Shown: piece after piece, positions 36,161 through 48,996 of the stretch
Position numbering within the stretch: the first letter of the stretch is position 1
Layout: the number at the start of each line of letters is the position of its first letter
From: Eutypa lata
Lineage: Eukaryota; Ascomycota; Sordariomycetes; Xylariales; Diatrypaceae
Direction: 5' to 3'
DNA length: 64,000 nt
NCBI GenBank assembly: GCA_022661535.1
Contig: JAKULF010000005.1
Coordinates: 3,596,001-3,660,000, forward strand
Notes under the pieces: generated by a model
Seen by the model: the letters and a program-made list of their open reading frames with translations, nothing else
The model's database searches: none
What the model was told of the DNA's origin: nothing
Program-made: the position numbers and the translations under genes

Positions 36161-36520
36161 AGCCTGTAGTGTAGTGGCTAAATCTGTAGATTCCGTAATA
36201 CGTAGTAGTAAATTTGTAGAGCTTAGGGTTCGAATCCCAAAGAAAGAGCAAAAAGATTCGAATCCCGCAGCCTGGATCCTTCGGATCTTTCAGACATTCG
36301 AATTGCCGTAGTACATAATTTACTACAAAGTTTGTAAGTAAAAGTAAGTACTACGGCAATTCGAATGGCCCTGTTATTGTCAGCTGCCCTTGACTTCGGA
36401 TAAATTCTTCGGCTAGATTCTTCGGATCTGGCGTAGTAGGCTACAGCCTGCGGAGCAAAATTTTGCCGATCCCGGAGGTCGGAAAAAAGTCCCCGGAGCT
36501 TGCGAAGGGCCGTACTTTTT
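36161..36520 (+). mobile_element. tRNA-derived SINE-like element (candidate)
   Basis: An A box TAGTGTAGTGG (36167-36177) fits TRGYNNARNGG and a B box GGTTCGAATCC (36227-36237) fits the tRNA B box exactly, 49 bases apart. A second B-box-like TTCGAATCCC follows near 36257. The sequence does not fold into a canonical tRNA, since the acceptor arms do not pair, so a SINE or tRNA relic is more likely than a working tRNA. A T6 run at ~36515 could be the Pol III terminator. The 3' limit is a guess. Confidence 0.5.
36295..36367. repeat. Perfect 20-bp inverted repeat, 33-base loop
   Basis: Arms 36295-36314 (CATTCGAATTGCCGTAGTAC) and 36348-36367 are exact reverse complements around a 33-base AT-rich loop. 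It lies inside the SINE-like element and would form a stable cruciform or RNA hairpin. Confidence 0.95.
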
Positions 36521-36546
36521 TGCACCGCAGCGGTCGGCAAAATTTT
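36457..36546. repeat. 13-bp inverted repeat at the island edge
   Basis: AAAATTTTGCCGA at 36457-36469 is inverted at 36534-36546. The right arm ends exactly where the AT-rich sequence resumes, so it may mark the terminus of an inserted element. Confidence 0.8.
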
Positions 36547-36938
36547 AATTTAATTAATATCGAAATAACGAAATTAAATAAACGAAAAAACCGTACTTTT
36601 TTTTTTTATATTATTATAAAGAAAGTTAATAAATAAATAAACTTAATAAATAATATAAAAGTATATAAAGTATAAGTTTTAATAATTTAAATTTAAGTAA
36701 TTTAAACTTAAATAATTTTAATTATAATATTTAAAAAGTTCGTTTTTTTAAATCTTTAAAAACGAATAAAAGCTTATATAAATTCGTCGAAAAAAATCTT
36801 AAAAAAAAATAAAAAAAGTTTTTTTTTAAAATTAAAAAGAAAAATTATTTTAAAGATTTTAATAATTAAAAACTTTAACGTAATACTTTAAGTTTTACTT
36901 TAAAAAAAATTAATTATAAGAAAAATATAAAGTTATTT

Positions 36939-39900
36939 AAATTCATTAAAGTTAAGTTTACGAAAGTTATTATAAAAACTTATAAATAATATTTTTAATA
37001 ATTAATTATAAATATAATTTTAAAAATCGAAATGTTAAAAACTTTATAATTTATTTTTTTAATAATTAATGTAATACGTTAACGAAATATTTAAAATGAT
37101 TTTTATAACTTTAAATATAACGAAGAAAATTCTTTTATTTTTATTATATAATTTTAAAAATATATAAAAAAAATAAAATTAATTAATATAAAATTAAATA
37201 AAGTCGTTTATATTACGATATTTATAAACGCCGTAAAAAACAAAGTTATTTATTAATATAAAATTATAAGCTTTATATTATAAATAATTAATTATTTTAT
37301 TTATAAATTTATTAAAAATTTTAATATTAAATTTTAAAACCGAGCAAAAAACATTAATAAATTATATAAAAATACGAAGTTATATATTTAAAAAAGTAAT
37401 AATAATAAAGAAATAAAAAAACCGAATTTATAAAAAAAAAATCGATTTAATAAGCTTTTTATAAACGATAAAAAAAAGCTTTTTTATTTTAATTATAATA
37501 AATACGAATATATATTTTAATATTATAAAAACGAAAAATAAAAAAGTAATAATAATAAAAATAAAAATAAAAGTAAAAGTAAAGTTATTAATAATAATAA
37601 CGATTATAATAATTATAATTATTTAATTAAATTTAACGATTTAATAATTTTAATTAAATTTAAAAATATATATAAAGGTTTTATTTTTTTAATTATTATT
37701 TTTATAAAGCGAAATGCATTAAAAAAGTTATTTAAATAATATAATAAATTAACTTTTAATGTTATATATCGATAAATTAAATTAAAAAACGTTATAACTT
37801 TAATTTTTATTAAATAAAAAGGCGTTAAAAACGAAGAAAATATCGAAAAAGTTATATAAAAAAGCGTTTTAAACGTTACGATTATTATTTATTAAGTAAT
37901 AATTTTTTAAATATACTTTATAAATAATACGAAAAATTAATTATTATAAAATAATAATTTAAATATTAATATTATTAATAACTTTAACGATTTAATTAAA
38001 AAAACGATTAAAAGTATTAAATAAAGTCGCTTTATTATTAATATTAAAATAAATTTTATTTATATTTTAATTATTAATATTATTATATAATAATTAATTA
38101 AATTTAATAAATTTCGTTTAAATTTAATAATATTATATATTTTAATTATTAAGGAATTTCCGCTTAAAATACTTTTTAATAAAATATAATATAAAAAAAG
38201 CAATTATTTAAATTATAATATTTTAAAGTTATTAAATAAAAAAACTTTTATAATAATTAATATAAAAAGATAAAAGTTTTTATTATAAATTTTTAATATA
38301 TTTAAACTTTAAATTAATAATAATACATTAAAAGATCGCTTTAAATAATAAATATAAACGATATAAAGCCGTTATTTATTTCGTTCGTTTTAAATTATAA
38401 ATAATATATAATTTAAAATTAAAAAATTATTATTAAAAACGAAACGTTTAAATATATAAGCTTAATTAAAAAGTTTAATTTCTTAAACTACGTAATTAAA
38501 CTTAATATAATTTATATAACGTTTATTTAAGCTCGATTTATAAATAATTCGTTATCGAAATATATAAATTATATTAAACGCTTATCGAAATATATAAATA
38601 ATATTATAAACTTATCGATTTAATATTAAGCTTTAAATAAAAAACATTTACATTATAAGTATAATAACTTTAAATTATTCAAAATAATAAATTTTAATTA
38701 CGATAATAACTTTAATTTAAATAAATTAATTATAAGTTATATATTTTATATAATAAAAGCTTTTATTATATAAATTTTAAAGCTTTAAACGATTATTATT
38801 CGTTATATAACGAAAGTTAAATACGTAGCTTTAAGTGTTATAATAATAAAAGTAATTAATATTAAAAACTTTTTATAAAAACTTAACTTAATGCTCGAAA
38901 AACTTATTACTTTATTAAAAAATAATATAAATATATTAAAGTAAATAAAAGAAATTATAATATTTAAAAAAAAGCGTTATATTTAAATTAATTATTATTA
39001 TATACGTTAAAAAGTTAATAATGATTATATTAAAGTTTAATATATTAAAATAAATGAAAATTTAATAAATAACTTTATTAAACCTTTTAATCGAAAAGTT
39101 TTCGACGAATTCGTAATAAAGTTAAGCTTAAAATTAATTTAAAAGCCGTTTAAAAGATTAAGAAATATATTAACCGATAAGTAAATTAAGTTAATTAAAA
39201 TAATAAAAGAATAATGTTTATTAAACTTTCGTTATAAAAAAAAAAATCGTTATTTTTTAAAACTTTATATTATTATAATATTTTTTTTATAATTATCGTA
39301 TTTATTTAACTTAAAGGTTTTTTTTTTTAATATTTAACTTAAAAGATTTAAAGCGACTTTTAAATTAACTTAGTTTTTATTAAATAAATTTATTTTTATT
39401 AATTATTTTTCTTAATATTTATAATATATAATATAAAAAAAAGAATTAATAATTAATAACTTTTAATTAAAGTTTTTCGTTATTTTTAAAGTTAAAAATT
39501 TCGAATTTTATTTAACTTTATATAATTAATAACGTATTAATTAATAATATTATAAGTTTTATATATAAAATTAAAAGATTTATTAATAAATAATAACTTA
39601 ATTAAACTTTAAGCGTATATATACGAACAAGGTTATTAATATTACGATATAAATAAAGCCGATAATTAAGTAATTAAATTACGAAAATAAATACGAAAAT
39701 TAAAAGTTTAATTTTAATAAATTTATAATTTAATTTTTTAAGTTTTTTAAAATTTTAAAAAAATTAATCGTTTATTAATATAAAAAGGCGTATTAATAAA
39801 TAAAATGCTTTAATAACGATTTATAATAATAATAAAAAGTTAAATATTAAAAGTATTTTAAAATATTATATATAACACTTAAAATATAAGAATTAATATA

Positions 39901-40005
39901 TAATTTAAACTTATAATTAAATTAATATAAACTTTTTTAAATAATAATATATACTTTATTTTTCGAAAGTTATTCGAAATTAATATTTATTCGCGTATTT
40001 TAATA
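36939..40005. repeat. 3.06-kb repeat unit A
   Basis: A RIP-mutated repeat unit that is followed directly, head to tail, by a second copy. Alignment by eye to unit B is continuous across three segments, with transitions as the main differences. Unit A retains more C and G than unit B. No coding motif can be recovered with confidence. Confidence 0.75.
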
Positions 40006-41386
40006 AATTCGTTAAAATTAAATTTACGAAAATTATTATAAAAACTTATAAATAATATTTTTAATAATTAATTATAAATATAACTTTAAAAATTAAAATA
40101 TTAAAAACTTTATAATTTATTTTTTTAATAATTAATATAATACGTTAACGAAATATTTAAAATAACTTTTATAACTTTATATATAACGAAATTTTTTTTT
40201 TACTTTTATTATATAATTTTAAAAATATATAAAAAAAATAAAATTAATTAATATAAAATTAAATAAAATCGTTTATATTATAATATTTATAAGCGTTATA
40301 AAAAATAAAGTTATTTATTAATATAAAATTATAAGCTTTATATTATAAATAATTAATTATTTTATTTATAAATTTATTAAAAACTTTAATATTAAATTTT
40401 AAAATTAAATAAAAAATATTAATAAATTATATAAAAATACGAAATTATATATTTAAAAAAATAATAATAATAATAAAATAAAAAAATCGAATTTATAAAA
40501 AAGAAATTAATTTAATAAGCTTTTTATAAATAATAAAGAAAAACTTTTTTATTTTAATTATAATAAATATAAATATATATTTCGATATTATAAAAACGAA
40601 AAACGAAAAAATAATAATAATAAAAATAAAAATAAAAATAAAATTATTAATAATAATAACGATTATAATAATTATAATTATTTAATTAAATTTAATAATT
40701 TAATAATTTTAATTAAATTTAAAAATATATATAAAGATTTTATTTTTTTAATTATTATTTTCGTAAAACGAAACGTATTAAAAAAATTATTTAAATAAAA
40801 TAATAAATTAACTTTTAATATTATATATTAATAAATTAAATTAAAAGGCGTTATAATTTTAATTTTTATTAAATAAAAAAACGTTAAAAACGAAAAAAAA
40901 TATCGAAAAAATTATATAAAAAAGCGTTTTAAACGTTATAATTATCGCTTATTAAATAATAATTTTTTAAATATATTTTATAAATAATACGAAAAATTAA
41001 TTATTATAAAATAACGGTTTAAATATTAACATTATTAATAATTTTAACGATTTAATTAAAAAAATAATTAAAAATATTAAATAAAGTCGTTTTATTATTA
41101 ATATTAAAATAAATTTTATTTACGTTTTAATTATTAATATCGTCGTATAATAATTAATTAAATTTAATAAATTTCGTTTAAATTTAATAATATCGTATAC
41201 TTTAATTATTAAAAAATTTTCGCTTAAAATATTTTTTAACGAAATATAATATAAAAAAAATAATTATTTAAATTATAATATTTTAAAATTATTAAATAAA
41301 AAAGCTTTTATAATAATTAATATAAAAAAAATAAAAGTTTTTATTATAAATTTTTAATATATTTAAATTCGAAATTAATAATAATA

Positions 41387-43715
41387 AATAAAAATATATA
41401 TTAAAAAATAATAATAATAAATTAATTATTTTTTAATATATAATATTTAAATTTAATAATAATAAAAAAGTTATAATAAATAAAAATATTATAAAAAAAA
41501 TTATTTTATAATATCGTTAATTTTATTATTTTAATATTAAACGTTTAATTTAAATTATTAAACGATTTTATAATATAAATTTTAAATTTAAAAATATTAA
41601 AACTTTATTTTATATAATTTATAATATAATAAAAATAAAAAAGTTTTTATTAAAAAACGTTTAAAAAAATTAATTTATATAAACGAAATTATATAATTTA
41701 TATTATTACGTAATAATTTATATTATAATTTAATAATTAAAAATTATAATTAATATTATAATATAAAATTAAAAAAAATTAAAAGTAATATTTAATAATA
41801 TTTATAAAGTTATATTAAAAAAATAATTTAATATTTTATTAATTAATTTTTTAATAAAAATAATAAAAAAAAATAATTTAAATTTTAAAATTAAATAATA
41901 AACGAAAATTTAATATATTTAAAATAAACGAATTTTATAAAAAACGTAATATTAAATTTTAATTATTATTATTTTATAATTAATATTAAAATAAAATTAT
42001 AAAACGCGTTATTAAATTTATATAAAACGAAATTAAAGTTTACGTAATTTAAATAAAATTTTTTATATATTTTTAAAATTATATTATAAAAATAATTATT
42101 AAAATAATTAATAAAATAAATTAATTATTAATTAAAAATATAATTTTTATAAAAATTTATTAAAAGAATTTAAATTTTAACGATAATTATTTATTTCGTT
42201 ATAAATATTTATATATTTTAAAATTATATTATATTATATTTATTAATTAAAAAAATTTAATTTAAAAAATTAATTAATTAAAATATAAAAATTTTTTTTT
42301 TAAAATATAAAAAAAAAAGTAATTATATTATATAATTAATAATAAAAAAACGTTTTTTTATAACTTTTTATATTATAATATATAAAAACTTTACGAAATT
42401 AAATATTTTTTTTAATTTAAAAAATATTATTTAATTATTTTTAAAATAAATTTAAAAACGATTTTATTATTAAATTAATAAAAAAAAATAAAAAGAAATA
42501 TTTAAAATAATAATAATAACGTTATATTTAATAACGAAACGAATAAAAAAAATAAAAAATAATTTATTAAACGTAAACGTAATCGTTCGAAAAAAATAAT
42601 TTTTAAACTTTATATATATAACGTTTTTAAAAAACATTTTAAAATTATAATTAAATTATATTAAATACGATTTATTTAAAAAAGCGAAAATATTAATAAA
42701 TATAATTTTAAATTTAATTTTATTAACGATAATATTATAAATAATTAAAAATATAAATTTATAAACTTTAATAATACTTTTAAAATAATAATATAAATTT
42801 ATTTTTATATATAAATAATGTTTTTATTTAAAAAAAACGATATAATATTTTTAAAATCTTTTATAAAACATTAAACTTTTTTAAATATTTAAAAATATAT
42901 AAATTAATAACGATAATATTTAAAAATAATTCGTTATTAAAAAAAGCTTTAATAAATTTTAAAAAAAATTTATAAATAAAAATAATGTTTATAAAAATAT
43001 AAAATATATTAATTAAAAATTATTTAAATTTATTTTATTAATTAAAGTAATATATAAATATTTAATAAACGTTATATAAATATTACGAAAAAAATTTATA
43101 TTAATAAACGATTTTAAAAAATTAAAAATTTATATATATATAAAAAAATTTATATAACGAAAAAATATTAATTATAACGAAATTATCGTAATTATAATTT
43201 AAATTATATATTAATAAATTTTTAAAATTTTTATAATATTATACGATTAATATATTATATAAATAAACTTTATTATAACGTATTTTAATAATAAATTAAA
43301 AAAAATTATTTATAAAAATATTTTCGTTATTAAAAAAATATTTTAATATATATTTTAAAAAAAAATATAAATATAATTTAAATTATATTATTTAATTAAT
43401 AAACTTTTTATATAAATTTAAATAAATTAATATAATTTAATAAATTAAAATTAAAATTATTTTAAAATAATTAAACTTTATAATTTTAATATTAAACGAC
43501 GTTATTTATTTAAATTTTAAAATAAATAATATTATAACTTTATACATTAATAATTTCTTATTATTTAACGTAAATAAAAAACATTTTATAAAATTTACGA
43601 AAATTATTATTAAAATAATTATTATTAAAAACTTAAACGAAATTAATTAATTTTTAAATATTTATATTATTAAATTAAATTTTATTAACGATATTTATAT
43701 AAATTAATAATAATA
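41387..43715. mobile_element. Insertion 1 in repeat unit B (~2.3 kb)
   Basis: This segment has no counterpart in unit A. The 15-base sequence AAATTAATAATAATA occurs on both sides (41372-41386 and 43701-43715) but once in unit A, so it looks like a target-site duplication. A duplication that long would suit a non-LTR retroelement, though low complexity weakens this. The insert is fully AT-converted. Confidence 0.5.
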
Positions 43716-44465
43716 TATTAAAAAATCGTTTTAAATAATAAATATAAACGATATAAAATCGTTATTTATTTTATTTATTTTAAATTATAAATAATATATA
43801 ATTTAAAATTAAAAAATTATTATTAAAAACGAAATATTTAAATATATAAATTTAATTAAAAAATTTAATTTTTTAAATTATATAATTAAATTTAATATAA
43901 TTTATATAACGTTTATTTAAATTCGATTTATAAATAATTCGTTATTAAAATATATAAATTATATTAAACGTTTATCGAAATATATAAATAATATTATAAA
44001 TTTATTAATTTAATATTAAACTTTAAATAAAAAACATTTATATTATAAATATAATAACTTTAAATTATTTAAAATAATAAATTTTAATTATAATAATAAT
44101 TTTAATTTAAATAAATTAATTATAAATTATATATTTTATATAATAAAAACTTTTATTATATAAAATTTAAAGTTTTAAACGATTATTATTTATTATATAA
44201 TAAAAATTAAATACGTAATTTTAAATATTATAATAATAAAAATAATTAATATTAAAAACTTTTTATAAAAATTTAATTTAATATTTAAAAAACTTATTAT
44301 TTTATTAAAAAATAATATAAATATATTAAAATAAAAAAAAAATTATAATATTTAAAAAAAACGTTATATTTAAATCGATTATTATTATATATATTAAAAG
44401 ATTAATAATAATTATATTAAAATTTAATATATTAAAACGAATAAAAACTTAATAAATAACTTTAT

Positions 44466-44730
44466 TATTACGATATATAATTAAATAATTAAATAATAAT
44501 AAAATTAAAATAATAATAAATTATATATATAATATATAAATAAATAATAAATAAATATAATTTAAGGAAATAATAAGTTATTAAAAAGTTAAATAATAAT
44601 AAAGTATTTACTTTATTTATTTAAAGTTAATTTTTTATTATAAATTTTTTTTTTATTTTTTTTTTCTTTAATTTAATATTTTTACTTTATAAAAAAGCAT
44701 TTATATATATATTTTTACGATTCGTAATAT
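44466..44730. repeat. Left LTR of insertion 2
   Basis: 265 bp; pairs with 46301-46563. Ends are reverse-complementary in form (TATTACGA / TCGTAATA). Confidence 0.7.
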
Positions 44731-46300
44731 AATATTAAATTTCTTTATTTATATAAATAAATATTTTTTATATTATATAAAATAATTAAAATTTTTTAAA
44801 AAATACGTATATTTATTTATTTATTATATTTACTTTTTATAAGTTTACATTTATTAAAGGCATTTTTTAATTAAATTATTTTTTTTTTTTACTTTTATAA
44901 TATCTTTTTTATTAATTACGTAATAACGATATCTTTATTAATATTAAATATTTATTACGACGTAAATATTACATTTTTAAGCTTAATACGATTTTAATAA
45001 ATCTTTAATACGTATATATAATTATTTTTATTTTTATAATATTTATTTTTTACTTTTATAATATATTAAAATTAAATAATAATAATTCTTTTATTATTAA
45101 TAAATATCGATAATATAACTTTTATTATTATTTAAAAAGTTTAAATAATTATTTTTATTATTATATAATAAACTTATAATAAATTAAATTATTAATTTAA
45201 TATATAAATATAAACTTTAAAAGCTTAAAACGAAACTTTAATAATAATTTTAATTAAGTTATTTTAACGAAAAGTAATTTTATTTAACGTTAAAAAGCTT
45301 ATTAATTTTAAAAAAAATCTTAATATTTAATTATTTATAATAAAAGAAAAATTTAATATAAATGAAATTATTATTAATAATACGAAAAGTTAATTTTAAT
45401 ATATTTATAACCGTTTAAACTTTTTTATTAAATTCGTAATAAACTTTTTACTTTATTACGCGTTTAAAACGTAAATATTTAATTATAATAAAATCGTTAA
45501 AGCTTTAAAGCGCTTATATTATAACCTTTTAAAGCGTTAATAAATTATTAAAAAACTTCGTTATTTAAAATAAAATAATAAAACCTTTATTAAGTTTTTT
45601 TTCGAATAAAAATATTAAACTTAACTTATAAATAAAATTATTAATTTATTTAATAACTTTTAAATTACGAATTTTCGTTATAATTTCTTTAATTTTTTAT
45701 AAAAACGCTTAAATTATAAAAAAACGAACGAAAAGTTATTATTTAATTATAATATTTTTGTTAAATTATTTTATAAGTTTATTTATAAAGTTATTTTTTT
45801 AATAATTAATAATTATTAATTTATTAATATTAATTAAATAAATAATAACTTTAATATAATTTACGATATTAATATTTTAAATTAACTTGCTTTTAATTTA
45901 ATTAAATTATTAAAAGTTAAAGTTAAAATTAAAGTTAAGCTTAAAAACGAAAATAATTAAATTATTATTAATAAACGAATTATTTAATTTATTATTAAAA
46001 AATAACGTAAGAAATAAATAAATAATAAATTATATATTTATTATAACGAAAATTACTTTTTTAATAATTACTTTTACGATTTATATATCGTAATATTTAT
46101 AAAAAAAGTTATTATATTTACTTCGTATTTTAATAATAAATTTAATACGTATTTAAACATTTACGATTAAATTATTTATATTTTAATAAAAAAACTTTTA
46201 TAAAGTTAATATTTATAATTAATTTAATAATTAAATAAAAGAATAAAGTCGTATAAAATGTATAATTTTCGAAACGAAGTTTTTTTTAATAAAAAGATAA

Positions 46301-46563
46301 TATTACGATATATAATTAAATAATTAAGTAATAATAAAATTAAAATAATAATAAATTATATATATAATATATAAATAAATAATAAGTAAATATAACTTAA
46401 AAAAATAATAAGTTATTAAAAAGTTAAATAATAATAAAGTATTTACTTTATTTATTTAAAATTAACTTTTTATTATAAATTTTTTTTTTTTTTATTTTTT
46501 TTTAATTTAATATTTTTACTTTATAAAAAAGCATTTATATATACGTTTTTATAATTTATAACA
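46301..46563. repeat. Right LTR of insertion 2
   Basis: 263 bp; starts TATTACGA and ends ATAACA, keeping the CA that the left copy has lost to TA. Confidence 0.7.
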
Positions 46564-48996
46564 TTTATTAAACTTTTTAATTAAAAAGCCTTTAATAAAT
46601 TCGTAATAAAATTAAACTTAAAATTAATTTAAAAATCGTTTAAAAAATTAAAAAATATATTAATTAATAAATAAATTAAATTAAATAAAAAAATAAAAAA
46701 ATGATATTTATTAAACTTTTATTATAAAAAAAATCGTTATTTTTTAAAAGTTTATATTATTATAATATTCTTTTTACGATTATTATATTTATTCGATTTA
46801 AAAACTTTTTTTTTAACATTTAATTTAAAAGATTTAAAATAACTTTTAAATTAATTTAATTTTTATTAAATAAATTCGTTTTTATTAATTATTTTTTTTA
46901 ATATTTATAATATATAATAAAAAAAAGTTAATAATTAATAATTTTTAATTAAAGTTTTTCGTTATTTTTAAAATTAAAAATTTTAAACTTTATTTAACTT
47001 TATATAATTAATAATATATTAATTAATAATATTATAAATTTTACATATAAAATTAAAAAATTTATTAATAAATAATAATTTAATTAAACTTTAAATATAT
47101 ATATACGAACGAAGTTATTAATATTACGATATAAATAAAGCCGATAATTAAATAATTAAATTACGAAAATAAATAAAAAAATCGAAAATTCGATTTTAAT
47201 AAATTTATAATTTAATTTTTTAAATTTTTTAAAATTTTAAAAAAATTAATTATTTATTAATATAAAAAGGTATATTAATAACTAAAATGCTTTAATAATA
47301 ATTTATAATAATAATAAAAAGTTAAATATTAAAAATATTTTAAAATATTACGTATAATATTTAAAATATAAAGATTAATATATAATTTAAATTTATAATT
47401 AAATTAATATAAATTTTTTTAAATAATAATATATATTTTATTTTTCGAAAATTATTTAAAATTAATATTTATTCGTATATTTTAATAATTTCGTTATTAA
47501 TAAAATATACTTTTAATTTAATTTAATTTTTTTATTTATTAAAAATTAATTTAAATTTAATATATTTAAAATTATTATTATTATATAAAGTTTTTTTAAA
47601 AATAACTTTTTTATTTTTTTAATATTTATCGTTAAAAAATTTAATTTTTTTTTAATAATTTTTTATTTAATAACTTTTTATTTTATAATTAAAATATATA
47701 TTATTATTCGTTATAATTATATAATTATATTTTTTTATAAAATTAACTTTTTAATTATTATATTTTAAATTTAAAATTAAATTTAATTTTAATATTATTA
47801 ATATTATTATAATAATATTTAATTATTTTAAATATATTATATTTAATTTATTTAATATAACTTTAAAAAGTTTTAAATTATAAAACGAAATAAAAGTTTT
47901 ATATAATTAAACGATTATTTTTAAAATATTATAAATTTTATTTTCGATTTTATAATAAATAATTATAAAAAAGTTTTATATTATTTTTTTAATTATTTAT
48001 TACGTATTTTATTAATTAACGTAATTATATATAAATAATTAAATAATTAATATATATATTTAAAAATAAATAAATAAATACTTTTTTATTATAATAAATA
48101 TTACGATATTTTTATAATAATTAATAAAAAGCTTCGTAAATATAACGTATAAAATTAATAAAACTTTCGTTTTAATAAAATAATAAAGTTAAAAATTTCG
48201 TTATAAATTTATAAAATTAATAATAATTATTTAAAATTTAAATTATTATTTTAAAAAATATTATTTAATTAAATTTTTATAATTTTACGTAAATTATAAC
48301 TTATTAAAAATTACTTATTAATTTAATAAAAACACGTTATATTTAAAAATTATAAAAAATAAACATTTATTAAAATTAATATTAAATTTTTTATAATTTA
48401 TTAAATATTATTTCGTTAATTTAAATAAACTTTAAATTTAATAAAAACACGATTTTATTTTTACTTTTATATTTTAAAAAGTTTATAACTTTAAAAAATA
48501 AAATCGCTTTTAATTAAAATATTTTAATTCGTTTTTTTTATATTATTATAACTTTTATTTTTAAATTAAATTTTTCGAAATTTAATCGTTTATTTAATTT
48601 TCGTTTTATATTAATTTATTAAATAAAGTTTTTAATATAAAAAAAAAGTTTTTTTACGATATATTAATTATAAAAAATATTAATATTAATTTTAATATTA
48701 TTTTTAATATTATATTTTAATTTATAATTAAAATAATAATTAAATTTTAAATTAATTTTTTTAATTATTATATATTTCGATTATTTTATTTAATATTATA
48801 ATTTATTTTTATAAATTAACTTTTTAACTTTTTATTAAATTCGTTTAATTTAATATATATTTAATTATTAAATTAATTTAAATTAATTTTATTAATTTAA
48901 TATAAAATTATATATAACGAATTATTATTTTATAATATTATAAAAATATTATTATTTTTATTTAATATAATATAAGTTTATAAAAAAAATTATTTA

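Larger units (their letters stand above)
35262..36546. other. Central island of normal base composition
   Basis: A ~1.3-kb stretch with ordinary C, G, CpA and TpG content inside the AT-rich block; both edges are sharp. It contains a minisatellite, a tRNA-like Pol III promoter and two perfect inverted repeats (each listed). It has no believable protein gene; the open frame at 35436-35654 is a translation of the tandem repeat. Confidence 0.8.
44466..46563. mobile_element. Insertion 2: short LTR retroelement, 2.1 kb
   Basis: Two direct repeats, 44466-44730 (265 bp) and 46301-46563 (263 bp), flank 1,570 bases. The left LTR starts TATTACGA and ends TCGTAATA, which is TGTTACGA...TCGTAACA after RIP at the TG and CA ends; the right LTR still ends ACA. 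The 5-base TTTAT occurs directly before (44461-44465) and after (46564-46568), and once in the unbroken unit A, so it is a target-site duplication. The interior is too short for a complete gag-pol, so the element is either non-autonomous or internally deleted. Confidence 0.7.
40006..47487. repeat. 3.06-kb repeat unit B, split by two insertions
   Basis: Unit B matches unit A in three pieces: 40006-41386, 43701-44465 and 46569-47487. Removing the two inserted segments leaves ~3,050 bases, against 3,067 in unit A, which supports the alignment. The insertions are described in the next two entries. Confidence 0.75.

Noticed and set aside
36161..36250. Functional tRNA gene
   Set aside because: A and B boxes match, but the acceptor and T arms do not pair well and no anticodon arm is evident.
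35270..36287. AGATCCGAAGGATC and its inverse as terminal inverted repeats of the island
   Set aside because: The motif is itself nearly palindromic, so finding it in both orientations is weak evidence, and the second copy is internal to the island.
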